Shown here: positions 9,518-18,978 of the stretch, piece by piece
How positions within the stretch are numbered: position 1 is the stretch's first letter
How the letters are laid out: each line of letters opens with the position of its first letter
Assembly: GCF_009795885.1 (NCBI RefSeq)
Contig: NZ_WTEV01000016.1
Coordinates: forward strand, 1-63,852
Source of the DNA: Gilliamella sp. Pas-s25
Lineage (GTDB): Bacteria > Pseudomonadota > Gammaproteobacteria > Enterobacterales > Orbaceae
DNA length: 63,852 nucleotides
Reading direction: 5' to 3'
The notes under the pieces: model-generated
What the model saw: only the letters and a program-made list of their open reading frames with translations
Told to the model about the DNA's origin: nothing
The model's database searches: none
Translations under genes and position numbers: made by a program

Positions 9518-11383
9518 TTGAACGACATGGTAAAGAATTTACTGATCTGGGGAGTTATCGCTGTAGTATTGATTGCTGTATTTAACCAATTCAGCTCAAT
9601 ATCCAATAGTGGTCCCCAAGTCAATTATACCCAATTTAATTCCGATATCACGACTGGTAAAATCCAAGAAGTGCATATTAACGGACGCGAAATTGTTGCC
9701 ACAACCAAAAATAATGGCAATTATGTTACTTATATCCCTTATCTTGATGAAAAATTAATGGATGATTTATTAGCTAATAAAGTGGCTGTCTATGGTAGTC
9801 CTGATGACAAACCAAGCCTAATAGGTAGTATTCTCATCTCTTGGTTTCCTATCATTTTACTCATTGGTTTTTGGCTATTTATGATGCGCCAAATGCAAGG
9901 TGGTGGTAAAGGAGGACCCATGTCAGTTGGTAAAAGTAAAGCGAAAATGCTAACGCCAGACCAAGTCAAAACAAAATTTACCGATGTTGCTGGCAGCGAA
10001 GAAGCAAAACAAGAAGTCACAGAAGTTGTTGACTTTTTACGCGATCCAGGCAAATATCAAAAATTAGGCGGGCGCATACCAAAAGGGATTTTAATGGTAG
10101 GCCCTCCTGGAACAGGTAAAACCTTACTAGCAAGAGCTATTGCGGGTGAAGCCAATGTGCCTTTTTTTAGCATTTCAGGTTCTGACTTTGTTGAAATGTT
10201 TGTAGGTGTGGGTGCATCGCGAGTGCGCGATCTCTTTGAACAAGCCCGTAAACACGCACCTTGTATTATATTTATTGACGAAATTGATGCCGTCGGTCGT
10301 AAGCGTGGCGCTGGCTCAATGGGCGGTCATGATGAGCGCGAACAAACACTTAACCAAATGCTCGTTGAAATGGATGGTTTTGAAGCTAATAGTGGCATAA
10401 TTATCATTGCAGCGACTAACCGTGTTGATATTTTAGATTCGGCATTACTCCGTCCTGGTCGTTTTGACCGTCAGGTGCAGATTGGCTTACCAGACATGAA
10501 AGGCCGCGAACAAATTCTTGCTGTTCATGTACGCAAAGTTCCATTGGGTTCTGATGTCAATTTATCGGTATTAGCTCGTGGCACACCAAATTACTCTGGT
10601 GCAGAACTCGCTAATTTAGTTAACGAAGCTGCGCTATTTGCTGCACGTCGTAATAAACGAGTGGTTACCATGGAAGAATTTGAGGAAGCCAAAGACAAAA
10701 TCAATATGGGAACTCAACGCCGTTCATTATCTATGACGAAAGAACAATTAACGAATACTGCTTATCACGAAGCTGGACATGCGATTGTTGGTTATCTTGT
10801 GCCAGAACATGATCCACTTCATAAAGTGACTATCATTCCACGTGGACGAGCATTAGGTGTAGCATTCTTTTTACCTGAAGGTGACCAAATTAGCCAGAGC
10901 CGAACTCAATTAGAATCAAAAATTTCTACTGCTTATGCTGGCCGAATTGCTGAAGGATTAATCTTTGGTGAAGATAAAATTACGTCGGGTGCATCAAGTG
11001 ATATTCAATATGCATCTAATGTTGCTCGAGCAATGGTTACTCAATGGGGATTCTCAGAACGTTTACCGCCTGTATTATTTGAATACGAAGAGTCATCTTA
11101 TGGACCATTGAAAAAAATCTCAGATAGTACTGCTCAAATTATTGATGAAGAGGTTGATGCTATTATTCAACGTAACTATCAACGTGCAAAAACTATCTTA
11201 ACTGAAAATATTGATATTCTTCATGCTATGAAAGATGCACTATTAAAATATGAAACAATCAATAAACAACAAATTGATGAACTGATGAATCGTCAACCTG
11301 TCACACCACCAGATGGTTGGACAGAAAGCGATGAAAAAGCAGCGAATGATGGAAGTAACACATCGCCACAATCAGAAAGTTAA
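9518..11383 (+). CDS. ftsH: ATP-dependent zinc metalloprotease FtsH
   Basis: FtsH is a membrane-anchored AAA+ protease that degrades LpxC, sigma-32 and unassembled membrane proteins. The 621-aa protein has two N-terminal membrane segments (about residues 5-25 and 105-125), Walker A (GPPGTGKT), Walker B ([12 protein letters not shown]), the SRH arginines ([10 protein letters not shown]) and the zinc site HEAGH. I chose the TTG at 9518 because GAGAGGT lies 7 bp upstream and the product then starts MNDMVKNL, as in the longer enteric form. The ATG at 9527 is too far from that site. The C-terminal tail is shorter than in E. coli (644-647 aa). Confidence 0.97.
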   Translation: MNDMVKNLLIWGVIAVVLIAVFNQFSSISNSGPQVNYTQFNSDITTGKIQEVHINGREIVATTKNNGNYVTYIPYLDEKLMDDLLANKVAVYGSPDDKPSLIGSILISWFPIILLIGFWLFMMRQMQGGGKGGPMSVGKSKAKMLTPDQVKTKFTDVAGSEEAKQEVTEVVDFLRDPGKYQKLGGRIPKGILMVGPPGTGKTLLARAIAGEANVPFFSISGSDFVEMFVGVGASRVRDLFEQARKHAPCIIFIDEIDAVGRKRGAGSMGGHDEREQTLNQMLVEMDGFEANSGIIIIAATNRVDILDSALLRPGRFDRQVQIGLPDMKGREQILAVHVRKVPLGSDVNLSVLARGTPNYSGAELANLVNEAALFAARRNKRVVTMEEFEEAKDKINMGTQRRSLSMTKEQLTNTAYHEAGHAIVGYLVPEHDPLHKVTIIPRGRALGVAFFLPEGDQISQSRTQLESKISTAYAGRIAEGLIFGEDKITSGASSDIQYASNVARAMVTQWGFSERLPPVLFEYEESSYGPLKKISDSTAQIIDEEVDAIIQRNYQRAKTILTENIDILHAMKDALLKYETINKQQIDELMNRQPVTPPDGWTESDEKAANDGSNTSPQSES

Positions 11384-11401
11384 TTTGCTTTAATAAAACA
11401 T

Positions 11402-11424
11402 AACGCGCTACGGCGCGTTTTTTA
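11402..11424 (+). terminator. Intrinsic terminator of ftsH
   Basis: A 7-bp stem AACGCGC / GCGCGTT with the stable tetraloop TACG, followed by six T, ends 19 bp after the ftsH stop. folP is therefore probably transcribed separately. Confidence 0.85.
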
Positions 11425-11569
11425 TCGGTAAAATAAAAATAGCTTATCAATAAATTTGCAAGAGTAAAACCACAATTATATTGAAAATTTCAATTTAATT
11501 GTGCTTAATAACTTTAAAGATCATTTAAACGACTGCATCATTAATTTTAATCAAATAAGGTTTTTAATC

Positions 11570-12406
11570 ATGGAAATACATTTTCAAAATCAAGTGATGG
11601 ATCTCTCATTTCCACAAGTCATGGGCATTGTTAATATGACACCTGATTCGTTTTCTGACGGTGGCAACTATAACAACCTTGATGATGCTATGCGTCGCGT
11701 TGACAGCATGATTCAAGCTGGTGCAACATTTATTGATGTCGGTGGTGAATCAACACGCCCTGGCGCAGCCGAAGTTTCGGTTGATGAAGAACTTAACCGC
11801 GTTGTGCCATTAGTTGAAAAAATCGCTCGTTATTTTGATGTTTGGATTTCCGTTGATACCTCAAAGCCACAAGTCATGACTGAATCAGCAAAAGTTGGAG
11901 CACACCTAATTAATGATGTTCGCGCCTTAACAGAACCTGGCGCACTTGAAGCAGCAACACAAACAGGACTACCAGTTTGTATTATGCATATGCAAGGCGC
12001 GCCTAAAACCATGCAAAATGCACCACACTACCAGCAAGATATTTATCAAGAAGTTGACCAGTTTTTTGACAAACACATTGATCGTTGCATAAATGCCGGT
12101 ATTAACCGTAAAAAAATTATACTGGACCCCGGTTTTGGATTTGGCAAAACACTGGTACACAATTACCGTCTATTGGCAACACTCGAAAAGTTCCATCATT
12201 TTAACTTACCTTTATTAGTAGGCATGTCCCGAAAATCTATGATAGGACAAGTATTAAATGTGCCACCGCAAGAACGTATGCTAGGTAGCGTATCGTGTGC
12301 TGTGATTGCAGCAATGAAAGGTGCACACATTATTCGCGTACACGATGTTAAAGAAACCTTTGACGCACTGAGAATTGTGCAAGCGACATTAGCTGAACAA
12401 GGATAA
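11570..12406 (+). CDS. folP: Dihydropteroate synthase
   Basis: FolP joins para-aminobenzoate to dihydropterin pyrophosphate in folate synthesis and is the sulfonamide target. I chose the ATG at 11570 (AATAAGG nine bases upstream), which gives 278 aa against 282 in E. coli. An in-frame GTG at 11501 would add an unrelated N-terminus. Signature motifs are present: GIVNMTPDSFSDGG at the start, DVGGESTRPGA, DPGFGFGKT and VGMSRKSMIG. In enterics glmM follows directly; here it is absent and IS debris follows. Confidence 0.95.
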   Translation: MEIHFQNQVMDLSFPQVMGIVNMTPDSFSDGGNYNNLDDAMRRVDSMIQAGATFIDVGGESTRPGAAEVSVDEELNRVVPLVEKIARYFDVWISVDTSKPQVMTESAKVGAHLINDVRALTEPGALEAATQTGLPVCIMHMQGAPKTMQNAPHYQQDIYQEVDQFFDKHIDRCINAGINRKKIILDPGFGFGKTLVHNYRLLATLEKFHHFNLPLLVGMSRKSMIGQVLNVPPQERMLGSVSCAVIAAMKGAHIIRVHDVKETFDALRIVQATLAEQG

Positions 12407-12609
12407 ATATAAAATCAGAATGAAAAAGAAAATAGATAATATTATTTATTGGTATTGCTTTTCTTATTTTCTATAAGTTTTAATGAATTAAAATTATTAT
12501 CTATATATCATAATAGTTTTGATTATCAACACTGAAATCTAGCCCTTGGAGTAATAAAGAAATACTTGAACACGCATATAATAAATATTTACAGATATAT
12601 AACTGACAT

Positions 12610-13174
12610 AGAAAATTATGCTACTTTTTTTGTGTTTTAAATTCAATGGGCGTCATATTATTTAATACCTCATGCGGTCTTTCAGTATTATAGATCGTTA
12701 GCCATTCTTCGGTCATTCTCCTTGCTTGCCCTAGGTTGTTAAAAAGATATAAATCTAACACTTCAGTGCGATAAATCCGGTTAAATCGTTCAATGTAACC
12801 ATTTGGGCTACCGTGCTCAATATGAAATAGTGATACCATGTGATTTTGCCTAGTTGGCAAACGTTTTTCCAGTAAATTCTGAACCATTATCGACCCGTAT
12901 TTTTAACGGATAACCGTGATATTCAGCTAGCTGGTCCAGATAAAGAGTGATTTTAACCACAGGTGAACTGAACGTAATATCAATACCTAATACTTCTCGG
13001 TTAAAGTCATCAATAACGTTGAATGTTCTAAAATGGCGTTGATTTCCACTACTGCTTCTTTTAATATCGATATGATTTGGTGCTCTGTCATCTTTTTCAT
13101 GTTTCAATTCTTTTTTACTTTTATCATAGACAATTTTCTACTTTTTTGCTGTACCATTTTAGGGGGTAGTTACA
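12610..13174 (-). mobile_element. Remnant of an IS3-family insertion sequence
   Basis: The remnant contains a frameshifted transposase OrfB fragment. At its upstream end (minus strand, 13174 to 13150) lies a sequence beginning TGTAACTACCCCCTAAAATG, which resembles an IS3/IS2-group left end (TG, a CCCCTA run, then ACA). OrfA and the first half of OrfB are missing between that end and 13107, so an internal deletion is likely. I could not find a matching terminal repeat near 12600, so the left boundary is approximate. It sits at the folP synteny break. Confidence 0.6.
12621..13107 (-). pseudogene. Broken IS3-family transposase (OrfB, integrase core)
   Basis: Two overlapping minus-strand frames together give the C-terminal half of an rve integrase. 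The first part (12850-13107) has FRTFNVIDDFNRE and VDNGSEFT, which includes the second catalytic Asp. The second part (12621-12887) has HGSPNGYIERFNRIYRTEVLD, with the catalytic Glu, and YNTERPHEVLNNMTP. A frameshift in the 12850-12887 overlap separates them and the N-terminal catalytic Asp region is missing. The element cannot encode a working transposase. Confidence 0.85.
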
Positions 13175-13189
13175 GGTAGCGCATTGATT

Positions 13190-14644
13190 TTATTGACACA
13201 CAGGCCTATTAATTTTCAAACTCGAAACCGCTTTATTCATTTGTTTAATCATATCGTTCGGACTTTGGGCAATGTAAACTTTTCCACCTGTAGCGTTAGC
13301 AATACAGTCTATTTTATGTTCACCAGCAATATCAACAATATTAATTTTTAATCGTGGTTTTTGTGCAGCTATATAGTTAGCTAACGTACAAATATTCTTT
13401 TTTGTACAATTATCTTCACCATCACTAATAATAAGAATATAGTCGTCACGTTTTACCCCATCTAGCATTTTACTGGCTTTTTCTAGACCATTATATAAAG
13501 GCGTTCCCCCCCCGCCGGCTGCAGTGGGTGTTAATTGTTTAATTTTATGCTTTAATGATGCCCTATTAGAGTAATTATAAAATGGCGATACATTTGCTGC
13601 GGGGCAATTCGTCAGCGTTACCAGTGAAATACCAATGTTTGGTTGTATCTTATCAATACTTGAAGTAGCCACACTTTTACTACTTGATAAACGAGTTGGT
13701 AAACGGGTCATACGCTTTTCGTATTTGATTCTTTCTTGCTCTGACATATTACGACCATAACCATACGTCAAATATTGAAAGTATTGCTCAACCGCTGATG
13801 GTGATTCATTTAATGTTACTGTCATCGATAATGAATTATCAAACACTATTGCCATTTTAGATGGGTTGGGATCTTTATTCATCTCTTCTTTGGTGATACA
13901 GTTAGGAGGATTTTTTACCTTTGGCGTTAGCGGTGGTTCAGGTACCGGTTCTGGTTTAGGCTCAGATGTTGCAATTGGCATAGGTTCCTCTGGCACGGGA
14001 TCTTTTGGTTCAATAACAGGCTCAGGTGTCGGTTTGGGTTCAGGTTTCTTTTCTATAACAGCCGGTGCAATGATAGCCATAGGATCGGGGACAACTGTTT
14101 TTTGTTTACCAAATGGGCAAAATAAATACCACAGAATACCAAGTAAACCAACAAGCAATAAAGCTAAGATTAAAAAATGCCACCAACGCCAAAATGGCTT
14201 TGGTGGAATAACAGGGGCTGCTGCAGGTAAAACCGGTTCTTCAAAGGTATTGACAATAACCGGTTCATCATTAATCACATAAATTTGATTGCCTAAACTT
14301 TTAATTCTTGGAAGCCATGCTGAAACTAAACTTCGCTCTTCATCGCTTAATGGCATTAGTTTAATAGCATTTTCAATATCATTAATACGTGTTTGTAACG
14401 TTTTGGTTATCTTAATTTTATGCGATTTGAGGGCAATACTATCAAGTGAAAGCGGTTGTCCTTCAAGACTAGTATACCAGCCTAGATATTGATTGTTATC
14501 AATTAGCTTTGGTGATGCTAAAAGCGAAAAAGTACGATCGGTTAAATGTGATTTTAATAATAATAGTAAAGAATGATATTGTTCTAATAGAGAAATCTTC
14601 TCTGGGTTATTATAATCAAAGGCTATCCGTGTTATTCGTTGCAT
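13190..14644 (-). CDS. Membrane-anchored von Willebrand A protein (paralog 1)
   Basis: This 484-aa protein is the last gene of the srf-linked cluster. It has an N-terminal soluble domain (about residues 1-145) ending in YVINDEPVIVNTF. One membrane segment follows (about 152-175, flanked by FWRWWHF and FCPFGK), then a linker rich in Pro and Glu (about 185-245). The C-terminal vWA domain carries the MIDAS motif DNSLS, a GGGGTPLY loop and IISDGEDNC. It is a clear paralog of the gene at 14771-16150. The vWA domain probably binds a metal and a protein partner, most likely in the periplasm. The function is unknown. Confidence 0.85.
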   Translation of the reverse strand: MQRITRIAFDYNNPEKISLLEQYHSLLLLLKSHLTDRTFSLLASPKLIDNNQYLGWYTSLEGQPLSLDSIALKSHKIKITKTLQTRINDIENAIKLMPLSDEERSLVSAWLPRIKSLGNQIYVINDEPVIVNTFEEPVLPAAAPVIPPKPFWRWWHFLILALLLVGLLGILWYLFCPFGKQKTVVPDPMAIIAPAVIEKKPEPKPTPEPVIEPKDPVPEEPMPIATSEPKPEPVPEPPLTPKVKNPPNCITKEEMNKDPNPSKMAIVFDNSLSMTVTLNESPSAVEQYFQYLTYGYGRNMSEQERIKYEKRMTRLPTRLSSSKSVATSSIDKIQPNIGISLVTLTNCPAANVSPFYNYSNRASLKHKIKQLTPTAAGGGGTPLYNGLEKASKMLDGVKRDDYILIISDGEDNCTKKNICTLANYIAAQKPRLKINIVDIAGEHKIDCIANATGGKVYIAQSPNDMIKQMNKAVSSLKINRPVCQ

Positions 14645-14770
14645 TATTGATTTAATTCCTTACAGTTGACCATTATTCTTATACTAAAATTGCAATAAAC
14701 TTGAAATATTACTTACCTATAGATATACCAAAAATGAGATATTCGACTATCTAGTATTATTTAAAAATAA

Positions 14771-16150
14771 TTATTCGCATATCGGTTTACTAATATTCAT
14801 ATTCGAAACAGCATTATTCATTTGTTCAATTATCTGTGTTGGACTTTGAGCGATATAAACTTTACCCCCAGTTTTATCTGCTACACAGTCAATTTTATGT
14901 TGTCCAGCAATATCAACAATATTGATTTTGAGTCGAGGTTGCTCAGTGGCGATTTTACTGGCTAAAGCACAAATATTCGCTTTGGTACAATTATCTTCAC
15001 CATCACTAATCACTAAGATGTAATCATCATGGTTTACACCATCAAGCATTTTACTCGCTTGCTTTATACCACTGTATAAAGGCGTTGCACTGTTATTTTC
15101 TAATGGATTTAATCGACTAATTTTAGTTTTTAACTTACCTCTATTTTCATAATGATAAAACGAGGTAGTTTGTGCAGCAGGGCAAGCAGAAAGGGTGACT
15201 AACGCAATATTAACATCAGGCTGTATTTTATCAATAGTCGACAATGCAACCTTTTTACTACTTGATAAACGATTAGGTAAACGTGTCATGCGTTGTTCGT
15301 ATGCATCAGCTTCTTGTTCGGTCATTGAATACCAATCAGCACGCAAGTATTGATTAATGGACGCTTGAGATTCCATCAAAGTCAATGTCATCGAGGCTGA
15401 ATTGTCAAATATCATAACCATTTTAGGCTTGTCAGTATTATTGGCAATCTCTTCACGAGTAACACAATTTTTAGGTGCTGGCTCAGGTATCGCTTCAGGC
15501 TCCGATTTTACAACGGGTTGTTCCTCTTTAGGTAGCTCAACAACTGGATCTGGTTTCTTTTCTTCAACAGGCTGAGTAATGGCGGGCTCAACCTCAGCAA
15601 TTGCAGGCTTTTCTTTTGCATATGGGCAAAAGAAATACCAAAGAATGCCGAGTAAACCAAGGAGTAATAAGGCTAAAAGCAAAAAATGCCACCAACGCCA
15701 AAATGTTTTTGGCGGAATAACTGGGCCAGGTGCTGGTAGAATAGGATCTTCAAAGGTATTAACAATAACTGGTTCATCATTAATCACATAAATATGATTA
15801 CCTAAACTTTTAATTCTAGGTAACCATGATGAAATAAATGCCTGCTGCTCAGCCGTTAATGACATTAACTTAACCACAGCTTCGATATCGTTAATACGAT
15901 TTTGTAACGTGTTTTCTATCTTAGCTTTATGTGATTGATCACTAATTTCACTCAATAAGATAGGCTGACCTTCTAAAGAGGTGTACCAACCAATATATTG
16001 ATTATCATCAATCAATCTTGCTATTGCTAAAATGGAAAAAGTGCGCTCAGTCAAATACGGTTTTAGCAATGCTAGCCAAGAATTATATTGATCAAATAAA
16101 GACATCTTTTCGGGATGATTATCACAGATAATTCTTGTTATGCGCTGCAT
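14771..16150 (-). CDS. Membrane-anchored von Willebrand A protein (paralog 2)
   Basis: The 459-aa protein has the same plan as its downstream paralog: an N-terminal domain starting MQRITRI, the YVINDEPVIVNTFEDP motif, a single membrane segment (about residues 150-172, after FWRWWHF), a Pro/Glu-rich linker and a vWA domain. The MIDAS motif is intact (DNSAS), the threonine loop reads ATPLYSG and VISDGEDNC follows. The gene lies 71 bp downstream of a lipoprotein gene and 126 bp upstream of paralog 1. The pair probably arose by tandem duplication. The N-terminal module and membrane segment also resemble those of SrfA in the same cluster. Confidence 0.85.
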   Translation of the reverse strand: MQRITRIICDNHPEKMSLFDQYNSWLALLKPYLTERTFSILAIARLIDDNQYIGWYTSLEGQPILLSEISDQSHKAKIENTLQNRINDIEAVVKLMSLTAEQQAFISSWLPRIKSLGNHIYVINDEPVIVNTFEDPILPAPGPVIPPKTFWRWWHFLLLALLLLGLLGILWYFFCPYAKEKPAIAEVEPAITQPVEEKKPDPVVELPKEEQPVVKSEPEAIPEPAPKNCVTREEIANNTDKPKMVMIFDNSASMTLTLMESQASINQYLRADWYSMTEQEADAYEQRMTRLPNRLSSSKKVALSTIDKIQPDVNIALVTLSACPAAQTTSFYHYENRGKLKTKISRLNPLENNSATPLYSGIKQASKMLDGVNHDDYILVISDGEDNCTKANICALASKIATEQPRLKINIVDIAGQHKIDCVADKTGGKVYIAQSPTQIIEQMNNAVSNMNISKPICE

Positions 16151-16220
16151 TGCTAATTTATTTCCTTTTATTTAACGCCTGCTTTTATTATTTATAAGAT
16201 TGATTAAGCAAGAAATATAT

Positions 16221-16703
16221 TTATATGTTTAATGCTTTTTGCAATTGTTGAAGTTTTTTATTTAACTTATCTAACTCAACTTGTTTTTCAAGTTCAGAAC
16301 TATTTGAATTGTTCACTTTATTTAGCTGCTGTTCAATATCTTTCACTTGAGCCTGTAGGTCGTCACGTCCTTTGGCTTTTTGTTTTACTTCATTGGTTAG
16401 TTTAGTTAAATCCGTTTTCAACTTTTGTTGCTGTGCCTTTTTTTGTTTAATGCTTAACGAGGTAGCTTTTTTTTGCTTCTCGATAGTGGCATAAATCTCT
16501 TTAAACTGCTGATTAGCTCTTACTTCATCTTCTAGAATTTGTTTTTTGTTATCAATTCGAGCCTGATAATTCCCTGAATAATTACAGCTGATTTTATCCA
16601 TAATTCCAATGTTGGTATTAGTCGGATCGCACTGTTCAGGCGTAGTTGAACAACCGGCTAAAAAAATAAACGGACTGAGTAATAAAAGATATTTTTTTTT
16701 CAT
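16221..16703 (-). CDS. Coiled-coil lipoprotein of the srf-linked cluster
   Basis: The 160-aa product has a lipoprotein signal (MKKKYLLLLSPFIFLAGC, lipid on Cys 18). After a short Cys-containing region, residues 55-158 are rich in Lys, Gln, Leu and Glu with heptad character, predicting a long coiled coil. The residue after the lipid Cys is Ser, which suggests outer-membrane sorting. It lies 2 bp after the upstream lipoprotein gene, so the two are surely co-transcribed. I recognise no named family. Confidence 0.8.
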   Translation of the reverse strand: MKKKYLLLLSPFIFLAGCSTTPEQCDPTNTNIGIMDKISCNYSGNYQARIDNKKQILEDEVRANQQFKEIYATIEKQKKATSLSIKQKKAQQQKLKTDLTKLTNEVKQKAKGRDDLQAQVKDIEQQLNKVNNSNSSELEKQVELDKLNKKLQQLQKALNI

Positions 16704-16705
16704 AA

Positions 16706-17398
16706 TTAGCTAACCTTAACTGCTGAACGTTGTTTAGTAACAAGATTAATTTGATTTTCAAGTACTGCAATTTGTTTATGTAATTGGCTGATTTGTTGAT
16801 CCAGTTTCGATACTCTAACACCCGATTGTCGTTCTTGAGATGAGATTGAAACCCAATCGTTTTCAACTTTTTTCATGCGTTTTAATTTGTCTCTTAAATA
16901 AGCAATATTTGCATCAATTTGTGTCAAATCATTTTGTGCTTGTTTTTTATTGAGCGTGTCATTTTTTATCTGATTATTTAATACTTTAAGTGTTGCTAAA
17001 TTCTTATCCAATACCGCTTTAGCTGTTTCGGTCACCGCTTGTACTTCGTAGGTGTTCTTTTGCACGTCTTGGATATAAACATCTAGACGCATCTCATCAT
17101 TCGCATATTCAGCTCGCTTACTGTCAAGATAATAGTTAGCCCCCATCAGCACACCACAACCAACCGCCGCAGACGCAAGACATACCCCTGTTTTTCCACC
17201 AGCTAACATACAGCCAATACCGCCTAAACCAGCACCGACAGCACAAGATTGCCATGCTGATTTGCTAAAAAATTTAGCAGTATTACTTTTTGTTAATGCA
17301 GGATCAACATTTCTAGAACTTACGCCTCCAGAACCTTGACACCCTGTTAAAATAAGCGATATACATAAAGTCAGCGTTACTATAATTTTATTCATCAT
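16706..17398 (-). CDS. Glycine-zipper and coiled-coil lipoprotein of the srf-linked cluster
   Basis: The 230-aa protein begins with a lipoprotein signal (lipobox LTGC, about residues 17-20; Gln follows the Cys, suggesting the outer membrane). Residues 55-87 are rich in Gly, Ala and Cys (GAGLGGIGC, AVGCGVLMGA), like a glycine-zipper membrane segment. The rest is coiled coil. Its start overlaps the stop of the upstream FGE-like gene by 4 bp, indicating translational coupling. Together with its neighbour it could bridge the outer membrane to the inner-membrane parts, but that is inference. Confidence 0.8.
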   Translation of the reverse strand: MMNKIIVTLTLCISLILTGCQGSGGVSSRNVDPALTKSNTAKFFSKSAWQSCAVGAGLGGIGCMLAGGKTGVCLASAAVGCGVLMGANYYLDSKRAEYANDEMRLDVYIQDVQKNTYEVQAVTETAKAVLDKNLATLKVLNNQIKNDTLNKKQAQNDLTQIDANIAYLRDKLKRMKKVENDWVSISSQERQSGVRVSKLDQQISQLHKQIAVLENQINLVTKQRSAVKVS

Positions 17399-18978
17399 TT
17401 TTTTCCTTTTATCTCATTACACGTTTGTAGCCAAGCTGTTCGCTCGATCTTCCCCGATTCAATATATTGATTAATATGTTTGAAATAGAGTTTTAAATAA
17501 TCACTCATATTCGCTTTGCCACTATTTTCGAGAATAAATTGCGTTGATTTAGCTTGATCATTAATCGTATTTTTTTCGTAATTTGACGCCGTATTAACAA
17601 TCGTATCCGAATAATATTTCAATATAAAATCACGCGCACTTTTAGACTCATCAACAACCTGTTTTAAATTATCTAGCTTCACTTTTGAGCACATATTCTC
17701 ATCGGTCACAGTATCTGCTTCTTTTGGATCACAAACTTCATTGATCATTGTTTTGTATAAATGATCATTATACTCAAACTTGCCGTTCAAATCTGAAACA
17801 TTAGCACACAAAAATGCACCTAATTGTAATGCTGATTGAATAGAGCGATCTCGTTGTTCATCGCGCGCTTGATTAGCACTACGTAAAAGTGCATTAAGTT
17901 GATTTAACTCTTTTTTTGTTTTTTCATCTTCAACTTGTTTGGTAATTTTTTCAAGCTCACTGACAACATTGCCATTGTTTGTGCTGTCTGTTTCTCGACC
18001 TAATTGACTCCATTCTTCGTCTAGTTTTTTGATTTTATCGTTCGAATTTATCACTTCTGTGGTATAAACTAAACGAAATCCAACATCTTTACTTTTATAA
18101 GCACCTTTATCATCATAGAAAGGCTTTTCAATACGAAAAGCACTAGTAGTTGAAGATTCGGGCGTTAAATAGCTGCCCCCACGCACAATCATTCCGCCTT
18201 GTTGACCATGGTAGCGATCAAGTTTATTCATTCTAAACGAATCAAACATCATTTCGCTCGCATTGCCTAAAATATCATACAGATCTAGGGGATTAGGATC
18301 TAACCTACCAATAAGTTGCAATTTACCATTAGCTGACTTAGCGCCGGAAAACCATGCATAGTTTTCAAGATTTTTAGTCATAGGAAACCGTGATTCACGA
18401 AATTCTGATTCTGTCACTTTTGAACCACCCCGAGCGGCATATTCCCATTCCGTATTATTGGGTAAACGGACATAGCCATTAGGTAAATTAATTGATTTTA
18501 TTTTGGACTGGTTTTCAATTAACCAACGATTATATTTATCTGTAAAGGCAATAGCATCAAACCAGCTAATATCCGTGATAGGAAAGACAAGATTAACTTT
18601 AGGAGTTGGGCAAGTATCATTCATGACGGATTGATATTGCAATGCGGTGATCTCATATTTACCTATCAAATAATAGCGCTCTTTACCTGCATCAGAAAAG
18701 CTACCAGCAATATAATTAGGCGTGGCATACTCGGCAAAACCAAGCTCTTTTTGATTGCTCCCTAAAATGACTTTGACATCATCTAGCGGTTTATTGGTAG
18801 GGGTAAATACCTTTTTCATCACTAAACTACCGTCACATGGCATCGGTAAAATCACATCATCTTTTGCAGGCTTGGGATTATAAAATTTACTGTCCCAAGG
18901 TTCAGCAAAGCTTAATGCCGGCAGTAAGCTAATTGTAGCCAATCCCCAACACGCTAATCGGATATAATTATGCTTCAC
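17395..18978 (-). CDS. Secreted FGE-sulfatase-domain protein lacking catalytic cysteines
   Basis: The middle of the protein (about residues 75-335) is a formylglycine-generating-enzyme (SUMF1) fold: KYEITALQYQ, FDAIAFTDKYN, RLPNNTEWEYAARGG, DILGNASEMMFD, VRGGSYL and VGFRLVYT. In true FGE the segment after RGGS holds two catalytic Cys; here it reads YLTPESSTTSAFR, so catalysis is unlikely. The C-terminal 200 residues are helical and unrecognised. I chose the GTG at 18978 because it gives a clean signal peptide ending in SFA-EPW. An upstream start at 19011 would place 11 polar residues before it. It overlaps the permease gene by 11 bp. Confidence 0.8.
   Translation of the reverse strand: MKHNYIRLACWGLATISLLPALSFAEPWDSKFYNPKPAKDDVILPMPCDGSLVMKKVFTPTNKPLDDVKVILGSNQKELGFAEYATPNYIAGSFSDAGKERYYLIGKYEITALQYQSVMNDTCPTPKVNLVFPITDISWFDAIAFTDKYNRWLIENQSKIKSINLPNGYVRLPNNTEWEYAARGGSKVTESEFRESRFPMTKNLENYAWFSGAKSANGKLQLIGRLDPNPLDLYDILGNASEMMFDSFRMNKLDRYHGQQGGMIVRGGSYLTPESSTTSAFRIEKPFYDDKGAYKSKDVGFRLVYTTEVINSNDKIKKLDEEWSQLGRETDSTNNGNVVSELEKITKQVEDEKTKKELNQLNALLRSANQARDEQRDRSIQSALQLGAFLCANVSDLNGKFEYNDHLYKTMINEVCDPKEADTVTDENMCSKVKLDNLKQVVDESKSARDFILKYYSDTIVNTASNYEKNTINDQAKSTQFILENSGKANMSDYLKLYFKHINQYIESGKIERTAWLQTCNEIKGKK

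Noticed and set aside
11501-11569. A longer FolP starting at the GTG at 11501
   Set aside because: The added residues do not resemble FolP, while the ATG at 11570 has a good ribosome-binding site and gives the normal length.
13866-14282. Plus-strand open frame rich in Gly and Ser (GSGTGSGLGS-type)
   Set aside because: It is the antisense of the Pro/Glu-rich linker of the vWA gene at 13190-14644. The linker composition produces the open frame; no ribosome-binding site or family supports it.
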